From contig NZ_JAMLFW010000001.1 of the NCBI RefSeq assembly GCF_024256385.1, positions 4,464,001 to 4,528,000 on the forward strand: a stretch of DNA of 64,000 bases. Direction: 5' to 3'. The stretch comes from Anatilimnocola floriformis (GTDB taxonomy: Bacteria > Planctomycetota > Planctomycetia > Pirellulales > Pirellulaceae). Positions 52,833-60,231 of this stretch are shown here, piece by piece. Under the pieces are notes generated by a model. It saw nothing but the letters and a program-made list of their open reading frames with translations, was not told where the DNA came from and made no database searches. Positions within the stretch are counted from its first letter, which is position 1. Every line of letters starts with the position of its first letter. The position numbers were made by a program, and so were the translations under genes.

Positions 52833-55526
52833 TCAATTCCCGCGAGCCACTTCTCGAATCGGATCAGGATCGAGCAAGTTCACCTGCACGTCATCGATCC
52901 AGGCTTCGCCGAGGCCGGTGAGGGCGAAAGTGAGGACGAGGTCGCCGCTTTCGGGAACTGCGCGATAGATGGTGAACTGCCGCCAGCCGCGGGTCAGACG
53001 CATGCGATCGGCGAGATCGGGGCCGCCGAGCGAATCGAAGATCATCAAGCCATCGTGGCTGCCGACGATTTGTTGCGGCACATAGGCCCAACCGGTGATG
53101 CGGGCGATTTGCTTTTCGCGCACGGGCACCGGACTGCTCGTGATCCAAACGAGAGGCCGTTCGAGCGGGCCGGGCATTTTGCGCACGTCGCGCGGAGCGG
53201 CTGCGAGACGGAGTGCACTGCGGCCGCTGTGCGGATTGACGAGCGATAACGAGACTTCGGTTTTTATGTCGTCTGGCACGCGGTCGTAATTCTTCCAGCC
53301 GACCTTGGTCATGACGTCGAGTGATTCGAAGTCGCCGGCGCCTTGTGCGTTTGCACTCCAGGTCGCGCCGCGAAGCTTGTCGGCCAACTGCCAGTGGAGC
53401 GGCAACGTCGTGAACTGGGCCACGCAGGGGCTCGCCGCAGGGGCATGAAAGCCAACGGCCGTTTGTTCCCAGTGGCCGCGACGGAGACGTGCTTGGAGTT
53501 GTTCAGCTTTCACCACAAAGCCGAGCGCGGCAGGAAAGTCGCCGGTCGAGAGCATCCGCTGCGCCTGCGCCAAATTGCTTTCTGCATCGCGCAGCCAGCT
53601 CGCGCTTTCCTTGAGAGGATGGCCGGCGGTGCTCAACCGTTGATCGACGTCGGTGATCTGCGACTGCCGGCGCACGGCGAGGTCGTGACGAAGGCGGGTC
53701 GAGTCGGATTTGATTTCGGTGATCGTGCGATTCAAAAAATGGATCACGAGGGGATCGTGTGTGACGACCACCAGCGAAGCTGTCGTGGCTTCATCGACGA
53801 TGATCCGCAACCCGCCCGTCGCGAGCGAAGAGCGAAGTTGCCGCAGCCCCGCCGTCGAAACTTGATAGGCATAGCTGCCGGCTGGCACACCAGGAATGAG
53901 GAGCGTGAATTGATTGCGCGGCGCGGGGGGCGTCACGTACTGTTGCGATGCGGCTCGCTGCGTGATGAGCATCAGCCGCGAGCGTTCGGTCTGCCAAACG
54001 GCGGCATGCACGCCCGATTCGGGCGACGAGAGTTCATCGCTCAATTGACCGCCGCTGATCCAAGGCTCGACGAGCCGCAGTTCATAGTTGAGCAGTCGCA
54101 GGGCATCGGTACGCATCGCGGCAGGAACCGAATCAATACTAAGCGCCGTTTCCGAAGGAAACAAAATCCCGCGCATACCGGCCGCGAGATTCGTATACAT
54201 CGCGAGCCGCAGCTGTTCGAGATCGGTGTCGTTGGGATGCGTTGAATCGCGGCCGAACAGGGCCAATTGTTGATCGAGAGCGGGCGAGGGTTGCGAATGC
54301 ACGACGCCCCAGCAAGGAGTGCCCGGACGGGCGATCTTTTGGCGATCCTTCAGCCAATCGCGCTGTTCGCCCAGTTCGCAGCTTGTCGCGTTCGTGCGGC
54401 GATCGAGCAGCAACAGCGTTGCCAGACGGCTGTATTCAGCCAATTCGCAATCGGCGCCGGCAACAAGAGGCCGTTGCCGTTGCGGGTCGATGCTGCGAAC
54501 TTCCGACGCCAGGTCGCGCGTGAAAGGAACATCGCGATCGACCAGGTGGTTGCCGAGGCTCCACCCGAGAACGGATTGAAAGACTTCCGGCGGCGGAGCA
54601 GTCGCATCGGCGAACGGCGGCGGCGCGACGATCCACAGGCCGAGGCGTTGTGCTTCTTTGAGCAGTGCTGGCGATGGCGAGGAGTTAAACTTCACCGCGT
54701 TGAAGCCCAGCGATTGCAGCCAAGCGAGTGGCTCGCCCTGATGCTGAATGATCCGCGGCATGAACGGCCGACCATGCACCATGAGCATCGAGCCTTGCAC
54801 TTCGGCGCCGTGAGCCGGCGACGACGGCGAGGGGGCGTTCGGGTCATCATTCAAACTGTTGACGAGCGGCCGCGCCGCATTCATGGCGGTGTTGTCTTGA
54901 TTGACGAAGCCCTTAATCTCGACATCGTCGATCCAGAGCTGCAAGTTGCCCGGATTGCTGTAAGCATTGATCACCAGCAGGTCGATCTGCGCGCCGCGCA
55001 CATCAACCGCGGGGCCGAACTCGCGCCGCAAGCGGATGAGCTCCGGACCATCGAGTCGGCGCAGAATTTCTTTCACGTGCAGTTGCTGCCACCGACCGAC
55101 ATCGGAATAAGTGTCGCCGCTCAGTAGAGTCGTCAGCGGTTTGCCGGTGCCACGGTCGGTTGTCCGCGGCAGAACGACGCGGACCATCAGCTGCAGGTTG
55201 GCTTTGTCGGCTTTGACCCACAGCGAAGGTTCGAGCTCGGCAATGACCGGCGCTTTGCCGGGCGAGTACGTCAGATGGACGAACGTGCCGTTGCCGACCA
55301 TCAGCCGAAGGTATTCGCTGCCGCTGCCGGAGCGGGATTCCTTGAAGGTCCGGTCCTGTGCGAGAACTTTTACACCCGCGTCGGCGGCAGCGAGTGTCCA
55401 GGCGGGTTGGGTGGATTCGAAGGTATCGCGGAATTGAGCTTGGGCAGCATTCGCAACCAAGAGAGAAATCAGCGCGCAGGTTAAGGCAGTTAGGAGTCTT
55501 CTCAAAATGGAAGTACTACGCCGCAT
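52833..55526 (-). CDS. Large secreted protein, probable carbohydrate-active or cell-surface
   Basis: 897 residues. Signal peptide (residues 1-30). N-terminal jelly-roll-like module (about residues 35-220, ending WIDDVEIKGF), a central TIM-barrel-like stretch (MLMVHGRPFMPRIIQHQGEPLAWLQSLGFNAVKF) of about 250 residues, a coiled segment (residues 610-700), and a C-terminal module with the same jelly-roll pattern (WIDDVQVNLLDP). The two ends match carbohydrate-binding folds in outline. Enzyme residues are not identified. Confidence 0.72.
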   Translation of the reverse strand: MRRSTSILRRLLTALTCALISLLVANAAQAQFRDTFESTQPAWTLAAADAGVKVLAQDRTFKESRSGSGSEYLRLMVGNGTFVHLTYSPGKAPVIAELEPSLWVKADKANLQLMVRVVLPRTTDRGTGKPLTTLLSGDTYSDVGRWQQLHVKEILRRLDGPELIRLRREFGPAVDVRGAQIDLLVINAYSNPGNLQLWIDDVEIKGFVNQDNTAMNAARPLVNSLNDDPNAPSPSSPAHGAEVQGSMLMVHGRPFMPRIIQHQGEPLAWLQSLGFNAVKFNSSPSPALLKEAQRLGLWIVAPPPFADATAPPPEVFQSVLGWSLGNHLVDRDVPFTRDLASEVRSIDPQRQRPLVAGADCELAEYSRLATLLLLDRRTNATSCELGEQRDWLKDRQKIARPGTPCWGVVHSQPSPALDQQLALFGRDSTHPNDTDLEQLRLAMYTNLAAGMRGILFPSETALSIDSVPAAMRTDALRLLNYELRLVEPWISGGQLSDELSSPESGVHAAVWQTERSRLMLITQRAASQQYVTPPAPRNQFTLLIPGVPAGSYAYQVSTAGLRQLRSSLATGGLRIIVDEATTASLVVVTHDPLVIHFLNRTITEIKSDSTRLRHDLAVRRQSQITDVDQRLSTAGHPLKESASWLRDAESNLAQAQRMLSTGDFPAALGFVVKAEQLQARLRRGHWEQTAVGFHAPAASPCVAQFTTLPLHWQLADKLRGATWSANAQGAGDFESLDVMTKVGWKNYDRVPDDIKTEVSLSLVNPHSGRSALRLAAAPRDVRKMPGPLERPLVWITSSPVPVREKQIARITGWAYVPQQIVGSHDGLMIFDSLGGPDLADRMRLTRGWRQFTIYRAVPESGDLVLTFALTGLGEAWIDDVQVNLLDPDPIREVARGN

Positions 55527-55895
55527 CAGCCCCTCAACCCAGCCCTCTCCCCGAAGCGGGGCGAGGGAGTTTTACTCGGTTGCTTCGCAACCGCCTTTTT
55601 GTCTTCCCCGTCTCTAGTCTCCTGCCTCTCGCTTCTTCCCCCTACGTAGCCTTTCGGCAACCTGTCGCCGGGAGTGTGGCAATTGCTGTAAGGTGGCCTT
55701 GTATCAAGTGTTGCGCGCACGAGCCAGAGCAAACGTGGCGAAAGGGGAACGTCGAAGGTAGGCCGTCGGCAAGGAAGTGATTTGTCCTAAATCGCGCAGT
55801 CGTCTAAACTTGCGTGTAATTGAAATAACGCCGCCCAGGGACTGGTACGCCGGCTGCTTTATCTGCCAGCAACAACCACCTGGGAGAAATCACTG
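55527..55895. other. Intergenic region with a composite repeat
   Basis: This 369-base gap holds, at 55528-55593, a minus-oriented unit of the GC-rich repeat family (core CCCTCTCCCCGAAGCGGGGC) followed by the hairpin CGGTTGCTTCGCAACCG at 55577-55593. The remaining 300 bases show no gene, repeat or clear promoter that I can support. Confidence 0.7.
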
Positions 55896-56192
55896 ATGTC
55901 GACGACGCCGCGGATCACTGCCACAGCCACCGAAGAACTTCCCAAGGACGTCGCCGACCTGGCGGCTGCCGTCGCCGCACTGCCGGCCGAAGTTCGCTCG
56001 CGACTGGAGCCGCTGATGTTCCGCGTTGTCGACAGCACCAAGCGTCGCCGGCGGATTCTCAATCTCGTGCAGGAAGCTCTGAGCCAACTGCGGCTCGACA
56101 TGAAGTACTTGGTCTTCGATCTCGAAGCCACCCGTCGCGAACGAGACGCTCTCAAGCCGACCACGGACGAAGGTCCCGGCGGCAACGAGTAG
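55896..56192 (+). CDS. Small helical protein of unknown function
   Basis: 98 residues; Ala/Glu/Arg-rich with a long helical stretch (residues 30-85) of coiled-coil character (RRRRILNLVQEALSQLRLD). GGGAG lies ten bases before the ATG. It resembles short planctomycete proteins of unknown role. The next gene starts 24 bases after it. Confidence 0.72.
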   Translation: MSTTPRITATATEELPKDVADLAAAVAALPAEVRSRLEPLMFRVVDSTKRRRRILNLVQEALSQLRLDMKYLVFDLEATRRERDALKPTTDEGPGGNE

Positions 56193-56215
56193 GTTTCCAA
56201 TCCTACGAACGAAAA

Positions 56216-56521
56216 ATGGTTGGCGGCCCCGAACTCTCGATCCTCATGGTTGGCGCAATCGGCGCACTGGTCGGGTTCCTTGTGGGCCGCGAGTATTTTC
56301 TACTAGCCGGTTTTGTAGGAAGTCTTGTCGGCGCAGTGCTCGGCGGTCTGCTGGGAGCGTGCGGTTGGGGATTTTGCGATCACTGTGGCGCCAAGTGCAG
56401 ACAAGCGATCGACGCGCGGCATCCTTTCGCGGCAGTCGGTTGGTTCGTCGCGGGACTGGTCGGTTTGTTGCTGTGTTTCTCCAGCCCGCTATGGTTGCTG
56501 TATCTCCTGGCGCGAAGCTAG
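56216..56521 (+). CDS. Small membrane protein with a Cys cluster
   Basis: 101 residues: two Gly-rich hydrophobic segments (ILMVGAIGALVGFLVG and FLLAGFVGSLVGAVLGGLLGAC), a Cys cluster C-x6-C-x2-C-x3-C (CGWGFCDHCGAKC), and a third helix near the C-terminus. The cluster could bind zinc. No SD is obvious; start is the first ATG. Confidence 0.6.
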   Translation: MVGGPELSILMVGAIGALVGFLVGREYFLLAGFVGSLVGAVLGGLLGACGWGFCDHCGAKCRQAIDARHPFAAVGWFVAGLVGLLLCFSSPLWLLYLLARS

Positions 56522-56531
56522 TGACTTGAAC

Positions 56532-58370
56532 TCACAACGAGACCCAGCCGATCTTTTGCAGTTGATCGAGCACCGCGACGATCCCCAGGATCCAAAAGAA
56601 AATCCCGCCGGCAATCAAGCCGAGATTGGGAAACAGCCCGGGACGAAGCGGGCGCGGTAAAAGCAGATTGTTGATGGCCACCGTGTGCCAACAACTAAAT
56701 CCTAGGGCGAAGTTGAATCCGAGCGTCGCCCAGGTGATGAGTTGCACCGGCTTGTTGAGCCAGAGCATCGTCACGCCGAAGATGCCGTAGCTGACGAGCA
56801 CGGCAAAATAAACGTAGCGAATGTTCTCTCCCGGCATCGCGCGCAGCCGTGGGCTGGCGGTCCAAAAGACATCTACCCAGCGGCGAATCAGCCCGTCCAT
56901 CGTCGTGATCATCGTGGTGATGAGGACGAGGAACCCGCACAGCAGCGTGAGGGCCCAGAAGATATTTCCCCAGGCCGGGCCAGACAGATAAGGGATCAGG
57001 CCGAGACGGCTGACGAGCACTCCGGGCGGTGGCGTCGTCACATGCTGACGCACGCCTTCCGCGGTGAGCACGGCGGAGTTCCAGTCGCCCGCTTCGGTGC
57101 CCCGCTGCAGGAATTCGATCGAGAGCATGCTGGGGAGTGCGACGCCGATCAGGCAAGCGGGGAGCCAGATCATCAGCTGATCGCGCAGCAAGAAACGATA
57201 CCAACCGCGCCAGCGCACGAGCGATTTTTCGTTCGGATCAAACACCGCCCCGACGTGAGTCAGCTCAATGCCGTGACCGCCGACCATGCTCGGAATCGCG
57301 CCTACGCTGTGCCCCATACCCCAGCCTTGGTCGCGCACGTAGTTGCTCATCGGCGTGTTCGACAACCCGCCGTTGCCAGCAATGGCGGCCAGACCGCAGA
57401 TCAGCGCGACGAGTGAAAAATCGAGCTTCGGAAAGCGACCGCGTTCCTTCAGTTCGACGAACAGATTTTCGACATTGTCGCCGTCGCGCTTACCATCGCC
57501 GTCGATGTCGCGCCATTTGATCGGCTTGCCGGCGGCATCTTTTTCCCACGCATCGGGGCGGCCGTCGCCATTGGTATCGATCGTCGGAGGCAGTGCTTCG
57601 ACCACATCGAGATGGCCGTCGTTGTCCCAATCTTCGCCCGGATCAAGCACACCGTTGCCGTTCTGATCTTCACCGCGTTGCACCGGCAGATTCCCAATCT
57701 GCACAAAGCCGCGACCGATTTCGGACCAGGTACCGAGGCTCGAAAAGAGGAGCCCGAGAATCAGCAAAAAACTAAACAGCAGCACGAGCTTGGCGCTAGT
57801 CAAAACGCGCAGGCTGTTAAAGATTTTGCCGCCGAAGATCAGGGGCGTCATGCCGAGGAGAAAAATCGCGGTGGAAAGAATTTTGTTAAGCCACCAGTGA
57901 TAGGTGTTGTGGTCCTGATCGGGAATTTGTCCGCCGAGCAGAATCACTTGCACCGGCACGGCAGCGCTGGCCGCGTGATACGAAAACACCGCACTGAAAT
58001 CGAGCACAAGATAAACGGCGAGCCAGAACCAAGGCCCCGGCAGCGTTCGAAATTTGCCGCTGAAAATCGGTTCGCCGCAGTAGAGCGTGTAGCGGCTGAT
58101 CTCGATGTTGTAGAGCGCCTGAAAGATAATGCTGGTCGCGGCCAGCCACATCAGCGCGCCGCCATACTTGGCCGTCACCGTGGGACCGAGGAGCCATTCG
58201 CCGCCGCCGATCGCCGAAGCGGCCATCACCACGCCCGGGCCGATCATCGCCAGAATGTTCCGCCAGCCGACGATGGGAACCGGCGGCAGTTCACCCGTTT
58301 CCCAACGAGGCATCGAAGCAGAGCCGGGATGCGGCGCCGTGAACTCCGCGGAAGGGGCGAGTTGGGACAT
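56532..58370 (-). CDS. Nramp-related membrane transporter with EF-hand-like insert
   Basis: 612 residues with about eleven transmembrane helices. The N-terminal helix pair GPGVVMAASAIGGGEWLLGP sits where Nramp has DPGN, but the DPGN metal site is replaced. Later segments (GGLSNTPMSNYVRDQGWGMGH; ITTMITTMDGLIRRWVDV) fit the family outline. Between helices 5 and 6 is a hydrophilic insert (about residues 225-300) holding four consecutive 12-residue loops of EF-hand form (DQNGNGVLD, DWDNDGHLD, DTNGDGRPD, DIDGDGKRD). Substrate is unlikely to be the usual divalent metals given the changed first motif. Confidence 0.85.
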   Translation of the reverse strand: MSQLAPSAEFTAPHPGSASMPRWETGELPPVPIVGWRNILAMIGPGVVMAASAIGGGEWLLGPTVTAKYGGALMWLAATSIIFQALYNIEISRYTLYCGEPIFSGKFRTLPGPWFWLAVYLVLDFSAVFSYHAASAAVPVQVILLGGQIPDQDHNTYHWWLNKILSTAIFLLGMTPLIFGGKIFNSLRVLTSAKLVLLFSFLLILGLLFSSLGTWSEIGRGFVQIGNLPVQRGEDQNGNGVLDPGEDWDNDGHLDVVEALPPTIDTNGDGRPDAWEKDAAGKPIKWRDIDGDGKRDGDNVENLFVELKERGRFPKLDFSLVALICGLAAIAGNGGLSNTPMSNYVRDQGWGMGHSVGAIPSMVGGHGIELTHVGAVFDPNEKSLVRWRGWYRFLLRDQLMIWLPACLIGVALPSMLSIEFLQRGTEAGDWNSAVLTAEGVRQHVTTPPPGVLVSRLGLIPYLSGPAWGNIFWALTLLCGFLVLITTMITTMDGLIRRWVDVFWTASPRLRAMPGENIRYVYFAVLVSYGIFGVTMLWLNKPVQLITWATLGFNFALGFSCWHTVAINNLLLPRPLRPGLFPNLGLIAGGIFFWILGIVAVLDQLQKIGWVSL

Positions 58371-58462
58371 GAGGAGAGGGAGCGGGAGAGGTTGGAAGCG
58401 GTTGGTGGCGGCGTTAGTATGCCGGTTCGCTAACCTCAGTTCAAACGTTTCCCAGAAAGTAA

Positions 58463-58525
58463 CTGAATTCGCCAGAATTCAGCCCTGGCAACGAGACGCA
58501 TACTGCTGAATTCTGGCGAATTCAG
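58463..58525. repeat. Perfect inverted repeat of a GAATTC-rich unit
   Basis: Arms of 21 bases (58463-58483 and 58505-58525) are perfect inverse copies around a 21-base centre. Each arm is itself nearly palindromic: CTGAATTCGCCAGAATTCAG. It lies 38 bases upstream of the next gene start and resembles dispersed REP-like DNA. Confidence 0.75.
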
Positions 58526-58563
58526 CTACAGCCGAGAACCTCATTCCTCAACTCGGAGCACCG

Positions 58564-58884
58564 ATGAATCGCGTTGATGACAAAGCGCTCGATCGCGTGT
58601 TGTTACTAGCAATGAAGGCGCGCACCGCGCAGAGCAACAAGTGCGATGTCATCCTGCGAGCCGCCCTCAAAGCGTTGGGCCGCTACGACAGCGAACGATC
58701 GGAACTCGCGCTTTGCAACGGAGGCTACGAGGATGTTGAAGTTGGGCGCGCGTACGATGCACTGCGCCAGTTAGTGAACCGAGGTCTGGCCGAAGGTAGG
58801 GGAGACCTCAAATCTCCCGCTGGACCGCGGTATACCGAATGCGAGATTAACTCAGCAGGTTTGCGGAGTTTGGGAGACGACTAG
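58564..58884 (+). CDS. Small protein, possible winged-helix
   Basis: 106 residues; helical N-terminal part (VDDKALDRVLLLAMKARTAQSNKC) and a short C-terminal segment (RQLVNRGLAEGRGDLKSPAGPRYTECEINSAG) that could form the wing of a small regulator. No strong motif. Downstream of the inverted repeat at 58463-58525. Confidence 0.62.
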   Translation: MNRVDDKALDRVLLLAMKARTAQSNKCDVILRAALKALGRYDSERSELALCNGGYEDVEVGRAYDALRQLVNRGLAEGRGDLKSPAGPRYTECEINSAGLRSLGDD

Positions 58885-58962
58885 CGGGTTTTCTGGAAGG
58901 GAAAATTGTGAGGTCGTGTTGGACCTGCTTCTTAGACGGACCAATGGGTCGTCCTACTGGGA

Positions 58963-59649
58963 TCAGCCCATGAGTTTCGCGTATTCATCGCGGACTGTGC
59001 GATAACATTCGCAACTTTGAGCTTCCAACTTATCGCGGTTCGCGATGGTGATCGAACCACGGCTGTACGTGAGCAAGCCACTCTCCTGCAACTCTTGCAG
59101 GGTCTCGGTCACGCCGGGGCGGCGAACGCCTAGCATCACCGCAAGAAACTCGTGGGTTAATTTGATTTCATCGGCATCGGCGCGGTCGTGCGTCATCAGC
59201 AACCAACGGCAGCAGCGCTCACGCAGAGAATGCAAACCATTGCAGGCCACTGACTGCGAAATTTGAAATTGGTAGGCACTCTGATAACGGCCAAACAAAT
59301 CCTGCAGTCGCGCGCTGCTTTGCAGTTTCTTCTCCAACAATCGAGACTGGATTCGCAAGCCCTCGCCTGGAACTTGCACGAGCACTCGATTCGCGGAAAT
59401 GGCGGCACCGACAGGCATGGGAAGGCCAACCGCTCCTTCATTGCCGACGGTCGCCACTTCGATCATCCGGCCATCGAGCATGACCACGACGGCCGACAAG
59501 CTTCCTTGGAGCGGAAAAAAAGAGTAGTCGATTTTTGCTCCGGCTTCATACAACACCGCCCCTTGCTCGAATCGAAAGGGCTTGAGCGAGCCCTGAAGAT
59601 CCGCAGCGTCCGCGGTGGAGAGCCGGGCAAGAATCTGATTTACAGCCAT
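58963..59649 (-). CDS. Crp/Fnr-type transcriptional regulator
   Basis: 228 residues. An N-terminal cyclic-nucleotide-binding-like domain (GAVLYEAGAKIDYSFFPLQG) and a C-terminal helix-turn-helix (LAVMLGVRRPGVTETLQELQESGLL). The effector pocket lacks the cAMP-type Arg-Ser signature that I can place, so the signal is unknown. The gene is followed by no partner on its strand. The start is the first ATG. Confidence 0.9.
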   Translation of the reverse strand: MAVNQILARLSTADAADLQGSLKPFRFEQGAVLYEAGAKIDYSFFPLQGSLSAVVVMLDGRMIEVATVGNEGAVGLPMPVGAAISANRVLVQVPGEGLRIQSRLLEKKLQSSARLQDLFGRYQSAYQFQISQSVACNGLHSLRERCCRWLLMTHDRADADEIKLTHEFLAVMLGVRRPGVTETLQELQESGLLTYSRGSITIANRDKLEAQSCECYRTVRDEYAKLMG

Positions 59650-59999
59650 CTAGGGCGTGGTCCTCTGGCGATGCTCAGAAGGGACCACGGATGAGCCGGA
59701 AACTGCCGGTACAAGGTGATGGATTCTAAGAAAGGCTTGTGGTGCGAAATCCTCGGAGTGAGCAATGCGGTAAAACGACAACCTTTGTTCTACGCTGCTG
59801 TGCCCCTACACGCCAAGGAATAGTACGGGCTTCCACAAGATAGCGAAGGAAGCAAGCGGTTTCCGTCCGGTATCGGACAGACAATCCGGGGGATTGCAAG
59901 CAAAATGCTGCAGTCGTCCTGCGGCGTCGTACTTCTACGCTCGACTCACTTCGCTGACCCGGCAGGGGGCTGGCGGGAGCTAACTCCCAGCCGAGACCC
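59650..59999. other. Intergenic region without a recognised gene
   Basis: 350 bases between the Crp-type regulator and the next small gene. It holds the promoters of both divergent genes by position, and a short GTCCG-GTAT-CGGAC palindrome near 59866-59879. Nothing else that I can support. Confidence 0.5.
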
Positions 60000-60230
60000 A
60001 TGAAACCCCCACGCTTCAATTGGCACAAGCCATCCGATTTGCCAGATCGCGTGGAATTGGTCGACTCGCTCAATAACCGCAGCGTGGCCGTTGTCATTCA
60101 GGCCGGTGAAGAGTGGAGCTGGAAAAGGAATACCCTGACCCTGATTCACGGCGCACCGGGAGCAGAAGGACTTTCCGATTCGCTGCTGCAGGCCAAAATC
60201 AAGGTTCTCGAAGGCTTGCACAACGAGTGA
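60000..60230 (+). CDS. Small protein of unknown function
   Basis: 76 residues, soluble, mixed alpha/beta (RVELVDSLNNRSVAVVIQAGEEWSWKRNTLTLIHG). No motif recognised. It ends one base before the convergent aminopeptidase stop. Reading frame and codon use look genuine but no SD is clear. Confidence 0.55.
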   Translation: MKPPRFNWHKPSDLPDRVELVDSLNNRSVAVVIQAGEEWSWKRNTLTLIHGAPGAEGLSDSLLQAKIKVLEGLHNE

Positions 60231-60231
60231 G

